Shown here piece after piece: positions 13,991 to 23,526 of a DNA stretch of 64,000 nt (its first letter is position 1; each line of letters starts with the position of its first letter). Under the pieces are notes generated by a model. It saw only the letters and a program-made list of their open reading frames with translations. It ran no database searches and had not been told where the DNA came from. This DNA is from Lobosporangium transversale. Lineage: Eukaryota > Mortierellomycota > Mortierellomycetes > Mortierellales > Mortierellaceae. The stretch covers positions 434,001 through 498,000 of the forward strand of contig NW_019028981.1 in the NCBI RefSeq assembly GCF_002105155.1, in the 5' to 3' direction. The translations under genes were made by a program, and so were the position numbers.

Positions 13991-14483
13991 AGGAAGGTGC
14001 CGGCGAGCGAGGCGATTTCCGGGCCCCCCAGGGAAAGCAATTTTGGGATTGTTAATCATGCGAAGAGACTCCCACAAAATCCGAACATAGTTCCCTATTA
14101 AGTTTTGTACTCAATTAGAGCTCGCTTCTTGACACGAGTGCAATTTTTGTGCCTTTCTAATATCCTTCTTCGAGTCCTTAGTCCCACATTCTGCAAAGAC
14201 CTGCTGAAGTGTTTGTCGAGCCTCTAGTGCTACTCCTTGGTTGTGCCTGCTATCCTTCTCGGTTTTCTTGAGATCAATTAGAAACAAATCGTATCCCTGG
14301 AACATCTCCAAGACTTTCCACAGCACAATTGTATCAAAAGGGATCTGGCAAGTATGTTGTGGAAAGTCTTGGAGACACGAATACAATACAAGAGTTCTTA
14401 TTAAGGGAGAAAGCTGTCAGCAAGCGAAACGATTTCTGGGATCTCCAGGGGATGCAATTTGGGGCCGTTCATTTTATGCAAAG
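13991..14483. repeat. Diverged direct repeat, copies about 417 bp apart
   Basis: Copy 1 at about 13991-14065 and copy 2 at about 14408-14483 align over roughly 70 nt at about three quarters identity. In the best-aligned first part nearly every difference is a C-to-T or G-to-A transition in copy 2. No coding capacity is assigned. Confidence 0.5.
14305..14375. repeat. 21-bp near-perfect inverted repeat (hairpin)
   Basis: The arm at 14305-14325 (TCTCCAAGACTTTCCACAGCA) pairs with 14355-14375, with 20 of 21 positions complementary and a 29-nt loop. It lies between the two copies of the diverged direct repeat. Confidence 0.75.
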
Positions 14484-14548
14484 GGAAATGAGAGAGGGTT
14501 CAAGGTTAAAGATTAAGAGATAACTTTTTTTTGCAAACAATTATTGCC

Positions 14549-14580
<32 letters not shown>

Positions 14581-15141
14581 CTTTTCAGCCAATTGGAATA
14601 AAAATTTAGCGTATCTTTTTAAATGCTCATCGCTGAAAGTAAAATATCGTTTTTTTATTTTATTTTTTTAATCTATTGAGTCTATGAAAAACAGCTCATG
14701 CCATTTCTTGACTGCCAATCGATGTATAAATGTGCAATTATACTTCTACCTCACTACAGCTGGATCCCAAGTACCATTCTCATCTTCTCCAAGCACAGTT
14801 CGGAATTGTTACTTACAGGACCAAAGCTGACATTATAGTAATAAAAGATCTCGAAAAACAACATTGGCATTGGTAACGTAGTTAGACGGGCTGCCCGTAG
14901 GTTACTCCAATTTTGTGTTTTGCCTCGTAAGGCTTATTTATTTATTTAGGCTAGTGAAGTTGGTCTTTAATTTATTTCAGATCAGGGTTCACCATTGTCG
15001 TCCAGGTCATGAAGATTCCTTGGACGCCAAACTAGACAGCGCATTTCAAATCAAAACAAAATAAAAAGAAAAAAGTCCAATTAATAAAATAAAAATAATT
15101 GTCGTGTAATTTATGTCATTCAAGACTAGACAGCAGTTTCA

Positions 15142-15630
15142 TCAAGGTAATTGCTTGTTACCTTGAATATTTCCTGCTCGTTCTTTCGATCCTGGGGCAA
15201 CCGTTGAAATGACATCTTCTAGGTATGGACACCAAGCGAAGTCCGATACCATCAAGCTAACAAATATCGAAGAAAGGATGAGTCAGAACTTTTTTTTTTT
15301 TTTTTTTTTTTTTTACAGCCTCGTTATCCTTAATAGACATACTCATGGCCTTGATGACGAAATAGCATTTCTGGGATCTGTTGAGGCGTAGTCTGATCCA
15401 CTGGTCCATCAAACTTCTTAATTTTCCAGATACAAATTTGACCGCCTATTGTTAATCCTGCTATGCAGTCCGATCGATGTGGCGACCATTGAGCTTTGCG
15501 CAGCGTATGTTCCCCCAAGTTATGGAACGTGGCAAATGCCTAAAAAGTCAGCCGAGGATTAGTTGGTGCTAACCTTCTAAGGGTATATATTCATATTATA
15601 AGCAGAAAAAAAAAGTCTCCCTTCTCTCAG

Positions 15631-15661
<31 letters not shown>

Positions 15662-16210
15662 CATACATCATGATCCATCTTGCGCACATCCCAGACACGC
15701 ACAGTTTTAGAATGCGTTGTCATGAATTCGTTCGAATTGTTTGGATTCCATTCAATACTGTAGACTGGGTCATATATTTGACCGGTCCCTTCTTTGTCCA
15801 TACAAGCCATGGTAGCGAAAACAGCCTTGTTGGGTGATCGAGGATCCCACCGAGCGATTTGCGCATATTCGTCCGATCCAACAAGAACTGTCGAGTCGAT
15901 TGAATTAATCGAGATGCAAGATGAGTGGAACTTGAAATCTCGATCAATTTCAACTCTGGCTGTACTGTCAAGATTTACTATCGATCAAAGAGTAAAAGAT
16001 AAAAGTGAGTGAAAACCATAACCAACGTAAATATGATACCGGTTGTTCGACAACAACAACAACAACAACAACAGTAACAATAAAAAAATAGATAAGTGTC
16101 TTCAAGGTATTAATTGATATTTATGCTTCAAGCCTTACTAGTAGCATCGCTTCCTACAGATGACACGGACTTGTATAGATCATAAGAGTGGATCCTCCCG
16201 AAGCAATCTA

Positions 16211-16241
<31 letters not shown>

Positions 16242-17560
16242 CCATAAATAGAAAACCACTGATATTACAAATAACCCGGTCATAGGAAATGTATTCAAAC
16301 AAACAGAATGCCATGCATTTGTCGCCTTACCCACACTGCAGACATCCATGCCTTGCACATCGAACCAAATTTTGTCGTGTGGTTTATTCCTCTCCAACCT
16401 AATTTCATAAAAGAGCACACAAACATTCGTTAAAGACCAATATATACATACATTATTCATTTTGAGATTAGGATGTCAAATTTACTTGACTATTGGAGTC
16501 TTGGCTCGCTCTACGGTGTCTCTTAAATCCCAAACATGAAGGCTCCAAGGTGTGTTTGTGGCTGCCACCAGATGACCGGATTCTAAGCATCTTTGTTTTT
16601 ATCAAGGCGTAATTGAGCAAATAAAATAAAATAAAATAAGAAAAAGTGTTCATAATTCCGAGATAATAGGTAAACAAGAAAAAAAGAAAAAGTATTTACT
16701 TCATTGCCATGATAGGTCCTTTCCCGGTTACATTGATACCCTCAACTAAAGTCTGAAAGCTCAAACAGAAGAATTTCGTTAAACTCAATTATTATCTTCG
16801 ATTTCAAGGGCTTTTTTTTTTTTTTTTTTTTTTTTTCTGTTTCCACACACATATACAAACAGATGTGGATATGAACATTACATCTCTTGACTCGGGCAGT
16901 TGACCGCTATGACGAATGGCTAAAACTTGAGCAGCAGACTCCTTATCACCATACTCACGCATCTGAACCGTTAAACTAGATAAGACCGGAACAGGATTTG
17001 GACTTTTCGATGTCCAGAACATCGATCCTGAAGATTATTTTATATAAACATTTTAAGGAATTTATCAATTATCGAAGGGGAAATAAAATAAAATAATAAA
17101 AAAAAGATTTGTATTTACCATAGTGTAACCTAGCGGTTGAAATATCAAGCTGTGTGCTCCATGCCAATGTGGATATTGCTAAATTTCCTTGTTCGGATGC
17201 TGTTGAAAGATTGTAAAGAGTTTCGTAACTGATATAGGCTGATTCACACCAACTCGTAAAAGATCCACTGAACAGATCAGGTTTGACATGCGTAACTTTA
17301 AGCTCGCCAGGATGTAGCGAGAATTCTTTTTCAGCAATACGTCTTGGATAGTGACGTAATCGCTGTTCTTCTGCTGGCCCTCGCTTTCGTTTATGACTGT
17401 AGGTATGGCTTTGAATATAATTGCTGTTGTTCTCTGATGATGCTCGATTTTGATCATTATCACTGCTTCGGCTGTGGTTGTAAAGATTGGCTTGTTTGGC
17501 ATTGATATTACTGGAGGTAGACGGAGATGAACCTTGAATTTTTTTGAAGATCTTTGATAG

Positions 17561-17591
<31 letters not shown>

Positions 17592-18845
17592 TTAGAGAGC
17601 TGAGCAAAATACCTTTAAATAAATCAGCATTTAAATCATATTTGTGTTTAAGTGTTGATATACAGAGGTAACTGGCGTGCCTATCACACGTGTGTTTTTG
17701 GTAGGCACTTCAATCTGGCTTCCTTTGGTCTTTGGCAGCGTATTGTTCGGTTGAGTCCAAAAATTCGGCAAATGAGGTGGTAGGGGTCTATAAATGATGT
17801 CGCGGATATGTCCAAAGTCAGAAAGTGGCCCTTTCTAGGTCGAGAAAGGAAAAAGACACAGAGAGGGAAATAGGGAGATGAGATTGTAGTAAGGATTGTT
17901 ATACGAGAAAGTAAGCATGCAAAAGCCTTTTTTTTTTTTTTTTCTTTTTTTACCTTGGTGAGTGCATTATGGGCTGAATATGCTCCATCATTTGAAGTGA
18001 AGGAGATATAGTACTTATGGCATTGGGGGGGAGGTCTTGAAGACGCAAGTGGACGAGAAAAGACTTTATTTATTATTATTAGCTATTCTTAAGACAATAG
18101 AGCCATATAAAAATTTACGTCTTTCTTTTTTTTTTTTACCTGATACAACAATTCCAAAGCGCTGAAAAAAATTGTATATTTTCTAAATCATATTTCGCAG
18201 TATACATTATGCACAAAAACCATAGGATTGATGAGCCATCTTAACATGCACAAATGGCTGTGGTTAGTAAGTCCATGGGAATAAAGCGAAGATAGTAGGG
18301 GACATACCCAGAGTGGACATGATTTCTCCGCCTCGATCTGTATTCCTGGAATGCGATTGTACACGCTTGGTGGCCAGAAGGCCATTCTTATCCGTCGACC
18401 TTTGAGCTCACTAAAGTTGTGTCTCCTATCAACCAAAGAAGGATGGGATGACAAATATAATAATAATAATAAAAAAGGAAAAGTTTAAAAAAGCGGCCAG
18501 AATGCTTGTGAAAATCTTCTTCAGTACTTAGAATCGTACCTGAATATGGGCATGGCAACATCAAGTGAAGGTACGCTAACCCTAAATGCTATTGAAGCCT
18601 CCAGATCAGATGACTCATGAAGACTGACTGCTCCGTCTGGTCCTAATCCCAGGAACATGGATAATTCCTTCGCTGCAACGCTGTGGACATAAATATGTGC
18701 ATCGATATATATTGTTAAGAAAAAAAAAAAGTTACATAACTCAATGATAAAAAGCTCTTTTACGATAGTAGACTGATGAGGGATATGGTGTATACCTCGG
18801 ATGTACATCGAGGACCAGAAAAGTTGTTTTATTAGAGGTGCTCAT
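15142..18845 (-). CDS. WD40-repeat protein, 15 exons, unassigned
   Basis: I reconstruct 15 exons with consistent phases: 18796-18845, 18540-18680, 18308-18425, 18140-18161, 17954-18063, 17664-17834, 17119-17551, 16882-17027, 16700-16752, 16486-16590, 16331-16398, 16139-16207, 15667-15977, 15343-15539 and 15142-15256. The product is 702 aa. The C-terminal half is a beta-propeller with typical blades: LVAATNTPWSLHVWDLRD, AQIARWDPRSPNKAVFAT, SKTVRVWDVRKMDHD and GGQICIWKIKKFDGP. A basic, low-complexity linker with KRKRGPAEEQ lies near the middle. The N-terminal third has weaker blade-like segments. One exon is only 22 nt. The junction between exons 6 and 7 is the least certain. WD40 proteins are scaffolds; I cannot assign a complex. 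Confidence 0.78.
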
Positions 18846-19320
18846 GGTAAGGTGTCTGACATCGAAAGATGCATTCACAAGAAGATTTAACATTGCAAAC
18901 AATAACTTGGGGCTGAGTAAATAATACCAAAAAAAAAAAAAATGTGGCTGTGCTTTTCATTATCACCTTGCGTATTTACAAAGTTAAGTCAAGCATGCTT
19001 GCCTCGGTACGTCGGCTTCGCCAAAGAGATAACGAATGACAGTAATCAGGTTGATGCCAAGACTGAAACTTGGGCCACGAATTGACGCAGTATCTCTTAT
19101 TATTTTTTTTTATGTCAGTAATGTTATGTACATTGTAATAGTCTTCTGCAGAATCAGGCGGCGCAGTGACCGTTTTGTGGAAAAGACTTGCGTGTTTCTT
19201 ACAATTGTCATGAACCATTGATGCATGCTCCTTCTCTTCCTCTTCCTCTCTCATTCATATTCTGTCATTCATATTCTAATATTTGATAATTAATCAGGAA
19301 TTACTTTCATCAAGAACTCA
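18846..19320. promoter_or_regulatory. Divergent promoter region, WD40 gene / PI31 gene
   Basis: A 475-bp gap separates the two divergent start codons, so it must contain both promoters. It has an A run at about 18928-18941 and no clear TATA box. No other gene is seen. Confidence 0.55.
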
Positions 19321-20952
19321 ATGTCAAATCTACAACAGCCGCCTCCAGAGGCAGCAACAGCCTCAAATAGCCCAACCAACGTTCTCGACTGTGACTCAGT
19401 CTTGACACTGCTTCAGACGATACTTCCCAAGTCTAGCACGGCCAGTGAGACTAACACTGAAGCATCATCAACAGCGTCTGAGCCCCAGAATGTCCCTATT
19501 ACCATTCTCAGTAGCCCTTACGAGGGCCTCGCAGCACTTTCTCACGCATTAATGACTGCGGTTGGGTTCAGGCTGGTTGGACTTGGTGAAGACGATACCC
19601 TTGAGCCTAGTCGTAAGAGTATTGAAGGTAAAAAGCACCCAAATTTTTCTGTCCTTTCCTCCCCTCTCTCTTTCTGGCCCGTTTACCTGAGCATCATCTT
19701 CATTTCCGCTTAATCATCTCTTAGATCTCTCGAAAGCCAACGAACTACCTGAACGATGGAACACATCCAAGGAGAGCTACTCTTTCAGATACACCCATTC
19801 CAATTCACAACTCACTTATCTTATCAAATGTATGCGTTTGGCAGGCAAACTTGTTATTCATGGAACTACTATCGAGGTAATATTAAAGAAACAAGCTCAG
19901 GAGTTTAGGTTTGGTTGCCATTGCGAAAAAGCTAATATATAATTTTTTTTTTTTTTTTTTTTTTTTAGACCAATAAAATCTGCTCATTAGAGCTTGATGT
20001 CAAGGACTTTACCTCGCCTTCTTATTTTCCATATACAACTGCCACAGACTTGAGTAGAGATCCATTATGGAATGCTTTCCTCTCACGTTCCAGGACCAAC
20101 GACCTTATAGGACAATTTAAAATTAAGATGATTCAACAGCTCATCCCTGGATTATCAAAACCTGGTTATCAGGAGGAACAACCAGCAACCAACACTAACA
20201 CTAACACCGATACTAGCACTAGCAGCAGGGGTGACAGTAGCGGTAATAGTAGCAGCACACCAACAAGCGGCGGTCCTGCTGGATATGGGCCTGGTATTTA
20301 TCGAGATGATCCATCTACATTCCCAGGAATCGGCGGGGGTGTTCCTTTGCCAGGACGACCAGGCTTTGTGCCACGACCACCCATATTCGGAGACCCTTTT
20401 TCGGCGGAAGACCCAGACTCCATGGGCTTTGGGGGGGGCCTTGGTGGCTTTGGAGGAGGTCGGCATAATCCTTTTGAGATAGGAAGAAGCGATTTAGATC
20501 CTTTTGCGGGACGCCATGGTGGAGGAGGGTTTGGAGGTGGCGGTATGGTTGTGGGACCTAACCATCCCATGTTCGGAAGACCAGCCCCAGGTCCTAGCAG
20601 CGGGAGTGGAATCTATGGCGGACCTCAACCATTGCCGCGCGGATCTGTCCCGCCAGGAGCCAGGTTCGATCCTATTGGACCATTCGGTCCTGGGGGCGGA
20701 ATAGGTGGTCCGCCTGGCGCTGGAACTGCCCATCGAGGGCCAGGGTTTGGAAGAGGCCGTGGTGCTGGACCTGGATCTAGGTAAGCTTTTCAGTAATTTC
20801 CAACTTTCATTTTGTTTGTTGTTGCTCATAAATATGGCCTCATTAGAATAGCGTTAGCATCATTACTAACATTCCTTCATTATATCAGTTTCCTTGGAGA
20901 GCCAGACAACGATGATGCTCCTCCACCAGGATACATGGACATGTACATGTAA
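19321..20952 (+). CDS. PI31-type proteasome regulator (PSMF1/Fub1-like)
   Basis: Four exons (19321-19627, 19725-19876, 19969-20780, 20889-20952) give 444 aa. The N-terminal half corresponds to the FP domain of PI31/Fbxo7 (TILSSPYEGLAALSHALMTAVGFRLVGLG through NAFLSRSRTNDLIGQF, seen as separate segments). The C-terminal half is Pro/Gly-rich with the family signature DLDPFAGRHGGGG followed by VVGPNHPMFGR. The extreme C-terminus, GYMDMYM, fits the hydrophobic-Tyr-X (HbYX) motif that proteasome activators and PI31 use to contact 20S alpha-ring pockets. PI31 binds the 20S core in cytoplasm or nucleus and affects its activity and assembly. It is longer than human PI31 (271 aa) because of Ser/Thr/Asn-rich and Gly-rich stretches. 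Confidence 0.88.
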
Positions 20953-22265
20953 ATATTGTCAAATAAAGAAGCATCGCTCTATATAGTAGTAGTATGCTCT
21001 ATATGTTTCTATCCCAATGCTTTTGAGCGTCTTTTTAGTCAACCGTCTCACGATCCTCTTGGAAAGCATCCACCTATCAATTGTATAGAGCAAAGTACAA
21101 TATTATATCTATAGATCTTAGCAGATCAATCCAGGACTTTTAGCAATCATAGTAAATTAAAAAAAGGAGGTCATTGTTGTCTAGATTTTGGCCTAGTTAT
21201 TACCCGCATGCCGCGCGATAAAAGCAAAGCAAAGAGGAGGGAAATAAACAAAGGCATTAGGCAATGACGCCATTAGCCTCATCAAGATCTTTTGGGCCTG
21301 GGAACTATTGCGCGCGTTAAACCCGTAATCTCTTTCCTTTTGAGCCTTTGGAGTGACAGAATAGAATACTGAGAGTACAAAGGACATCAACGCTCGTTAT
21401 TCGAGCTATCAGTCTACCATTTTTGATATGATAGAAGAAAGTAAAGGTGGCGGTAATGGTACTCCTCAAATTCTGTTCACTATTCATAAAACCATAAAAG
21501 CCTAGCAATTCGGGCCAGGCCTGGTGTCGCCACAGCAATCACAATCACAATCATAATCGCAAATCCTTGACGGCCTCTTAGCTGTGGGCCCAATCCGAGA
21601 GCCTTCTTAACGGTTCCAGGCAGGCGGGGGTCTTATGGATCCTTAATGTATCTGCAATCCAAGGTGGTGCAGACATGAGGCTCCCTGACTTACCAGCTTC
21701 AGTTTTAGTAGGATCGCCACTCAAGGATCGCAAAATGTATCTAAATTTTCGTCAGCGATTGCACTATTTGTAGGTGGTCAACAAGAACAATCTTTATGGG
21801 TTTCTGGACCATTTTTTAATGTGGAAGGTGGTCGCGTCCTCAAATGAGAGATTTCATCGGTTTTGGGCTTTAGCCAAGGTTCAAAGGCAACCAAGCAGTG
21901 CTTTCAAGGAAATCCCCAATCGCGAGCTCGCCTTGGCGCGAATTTGTTGGCTATTGACTTGGAAGGAGACATGAAGGAGGATCCTATAATTACGTCTTCG
22001 CGCGCGTGACTCACGATATGCTGAGTAAGTTCTTTATGTGAAGCCCATACAAGGTATGAATATAGTGGCTTTTTTTACTGATCATCCTTTTCTTTATCCT
22101 ATTTCTAGCTATTGGGCACTCTTACCATCAAGCATGGCTTATAAATGATTGTACCAACAATTGTTATATATCGAAGTGGTCGCAAACAGAATGTGTTGCA
22201 TTTATTACCACAATGAAACTGACGCTATATATATGTGTAGATATATACAGAGTTGTTTGTGGTTT
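20953..22265. other. Intergenic, no gene recognised
   Basis: Convergent spacer between the PI31 gene and the mtSSB gene. Only short ORFs without family resemblance are seen (for example 21774-21974, +). Nothing repeat-like stands out. Confidence 0.5.
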
Positions 22266-22965
22266 TTATTCCTTTGAATGTTCCTTTGGTGATAAAGATT
22301 GGAATGTTTCTATTGTTTTTAACATCATTGAAGCAAACATAAATAATAAATAAGTAAAGATATTAAGAAGCAGCAAGAAGCGGATGTAGGCAAAAAAAAA
22401 GGACATACTAAGAACAATCTCGGTGAGATGCTTTTCGGTGCCATCCTTTCCAGTATATGATTTATAGTGAACAGGACCCTCAACATAAACTAGATCGCCT
22501 TTGTGGACCCTATCTGCCAAGAAAGGGTTCCTCTTTTGATCCCAGGATACGATCCTATGCCAATGTGTTGTCTGGATTAAATTGTCTGAAAAGCATGAGA
22601 AAAAAAAAGATGTCATTATTCAGCGAAACACAATGATGTTGTTACAGTGATATAACAGTGTCTTTTTTTTTTTTTTTTTTTTTTTCACACACCTTGATCA
22701 TCCTTGCGGGTCTCAGAAGTAGCTACTGAAAAATGGACCACGGTACGGTCGCCAACCTGGCTGGTCTCAGCATCTTGTCCGACGCGTCCAACGATAATCG
22801 CTTTGTTAACTAAAGTACAGATCAGATCAGATATAGTTTAACATAAGATGAGCTCAGTTAATAATAACTGATCATTTATGATTATAAAGATTATAAGAAA
22901 AAAGACATACTGAGCGTACGGACAGACCCAATTGCAGGCTGATGGCACAAATATATGATAACCAT
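22266..22965 (-). CDS. Mitochondrial single-stranded DNA-binding protein (SSB/Rim1-like)
   Basis: Four exons (22911-22965, 22693-22809, 22585-22409 and 22309-22266) give 130 aa. The protein has the bacterial-type SSB OB-fold order: NKAIIVGRVGQDAE, then RTVVHFSVATSE, then THWHRIVSWDQ, then KGDLVYVEGPVHYKSYTGKDG with TEIVL. Rim1/mtSSB proteins form tetramers that coat single-stranded mitochondrial DNA during replication. The N-terminus before the OB fold is short (about 20 aa) and only weakly like a mitochondrial presequence, so an additional upstream start is possible. There is no acidic C-terminal tip of the bacterial type; the protein ends EHSKE, as is usual for mitochondrial forms. Confidence 0.9.
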
Positions 22966-23526
22966 TGTAGCGGTTTATAGAAAATGATGCAGAAAACTTA
23001 GTAAGTCAAAGTTCAATATCTTTCATTTTAACGCCTTTTGTCAAAGCCCAAAACAATGGGCTCAAACATAATCTTCATTGCACATTTATTAAACATATAC
23101 CGTTGCAATGCGTTTTGCGATGGGGTTAATTCTTGTAAGAAGCATGTTTAAGGGAAGAGGGGTTGGGATAACAATAATGGTGAAGAAGGTGAGGAAAGAT
23201 GAAGTGGGGGACAGAGGCTAAGATATTTGACTTGTTTATACGCTTTTTATTACCCCGAATTAGAAAAAGGACGCCACAGTCACAGGCAAGCGTGGCTAGG
23301 GCAGAATATATTGACTGTGGCCACAGTGGCTGGAGAGATTAGTATAGTCCGTCCCATTAAAAAACGAGACATTCCATCTATTGTAAAAAGAAGAAATGTA
23401 TTAGAACACAGAAATAAATAAATAAATATATTAACCAAGAAAAAAAAGTACTATCAAGCCAATACTTACAATTTTTTTAAGACGAAGGCCTTTCTGGACC
23501 TAGTCATGTTTGTAGTAGATTGTGTC
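22966..23526. other. Intergenic between mtSSB and the XPG-Fanzor gene
   Basis: Upstream of mtSSB and downstream of the XPG-Fanzor gene. No gene is visible. In known Fanzor and TnpB loci the guide (omega) RNA overlaps or follows the 3' end of the nuclease gene, so this stretch and the 3' end of the preceding gene are where one would look; I see no decisive structure by eye. Confidence 0.4.

Larger units (their letters stand above)
7984..15141. other. Seven-kilobase gene-poor spacer
   Basis: No intact gene is visible on either strand. The stretch has several poly(T) runs (around 8359, 8502, 11411 and 14552), an A run at 12812, a CAT repeat near 11910-11930, and scattered short ORFs that look like chance or decayed repeats. 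The 13.0-14.5 kb part holds two inverted repeats and a diverged direct repeat (listed separately), suggesting old mobile-element debris. A tRNA-like A-box at about 10119 has no matching B-box. Confidence 0.6.
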
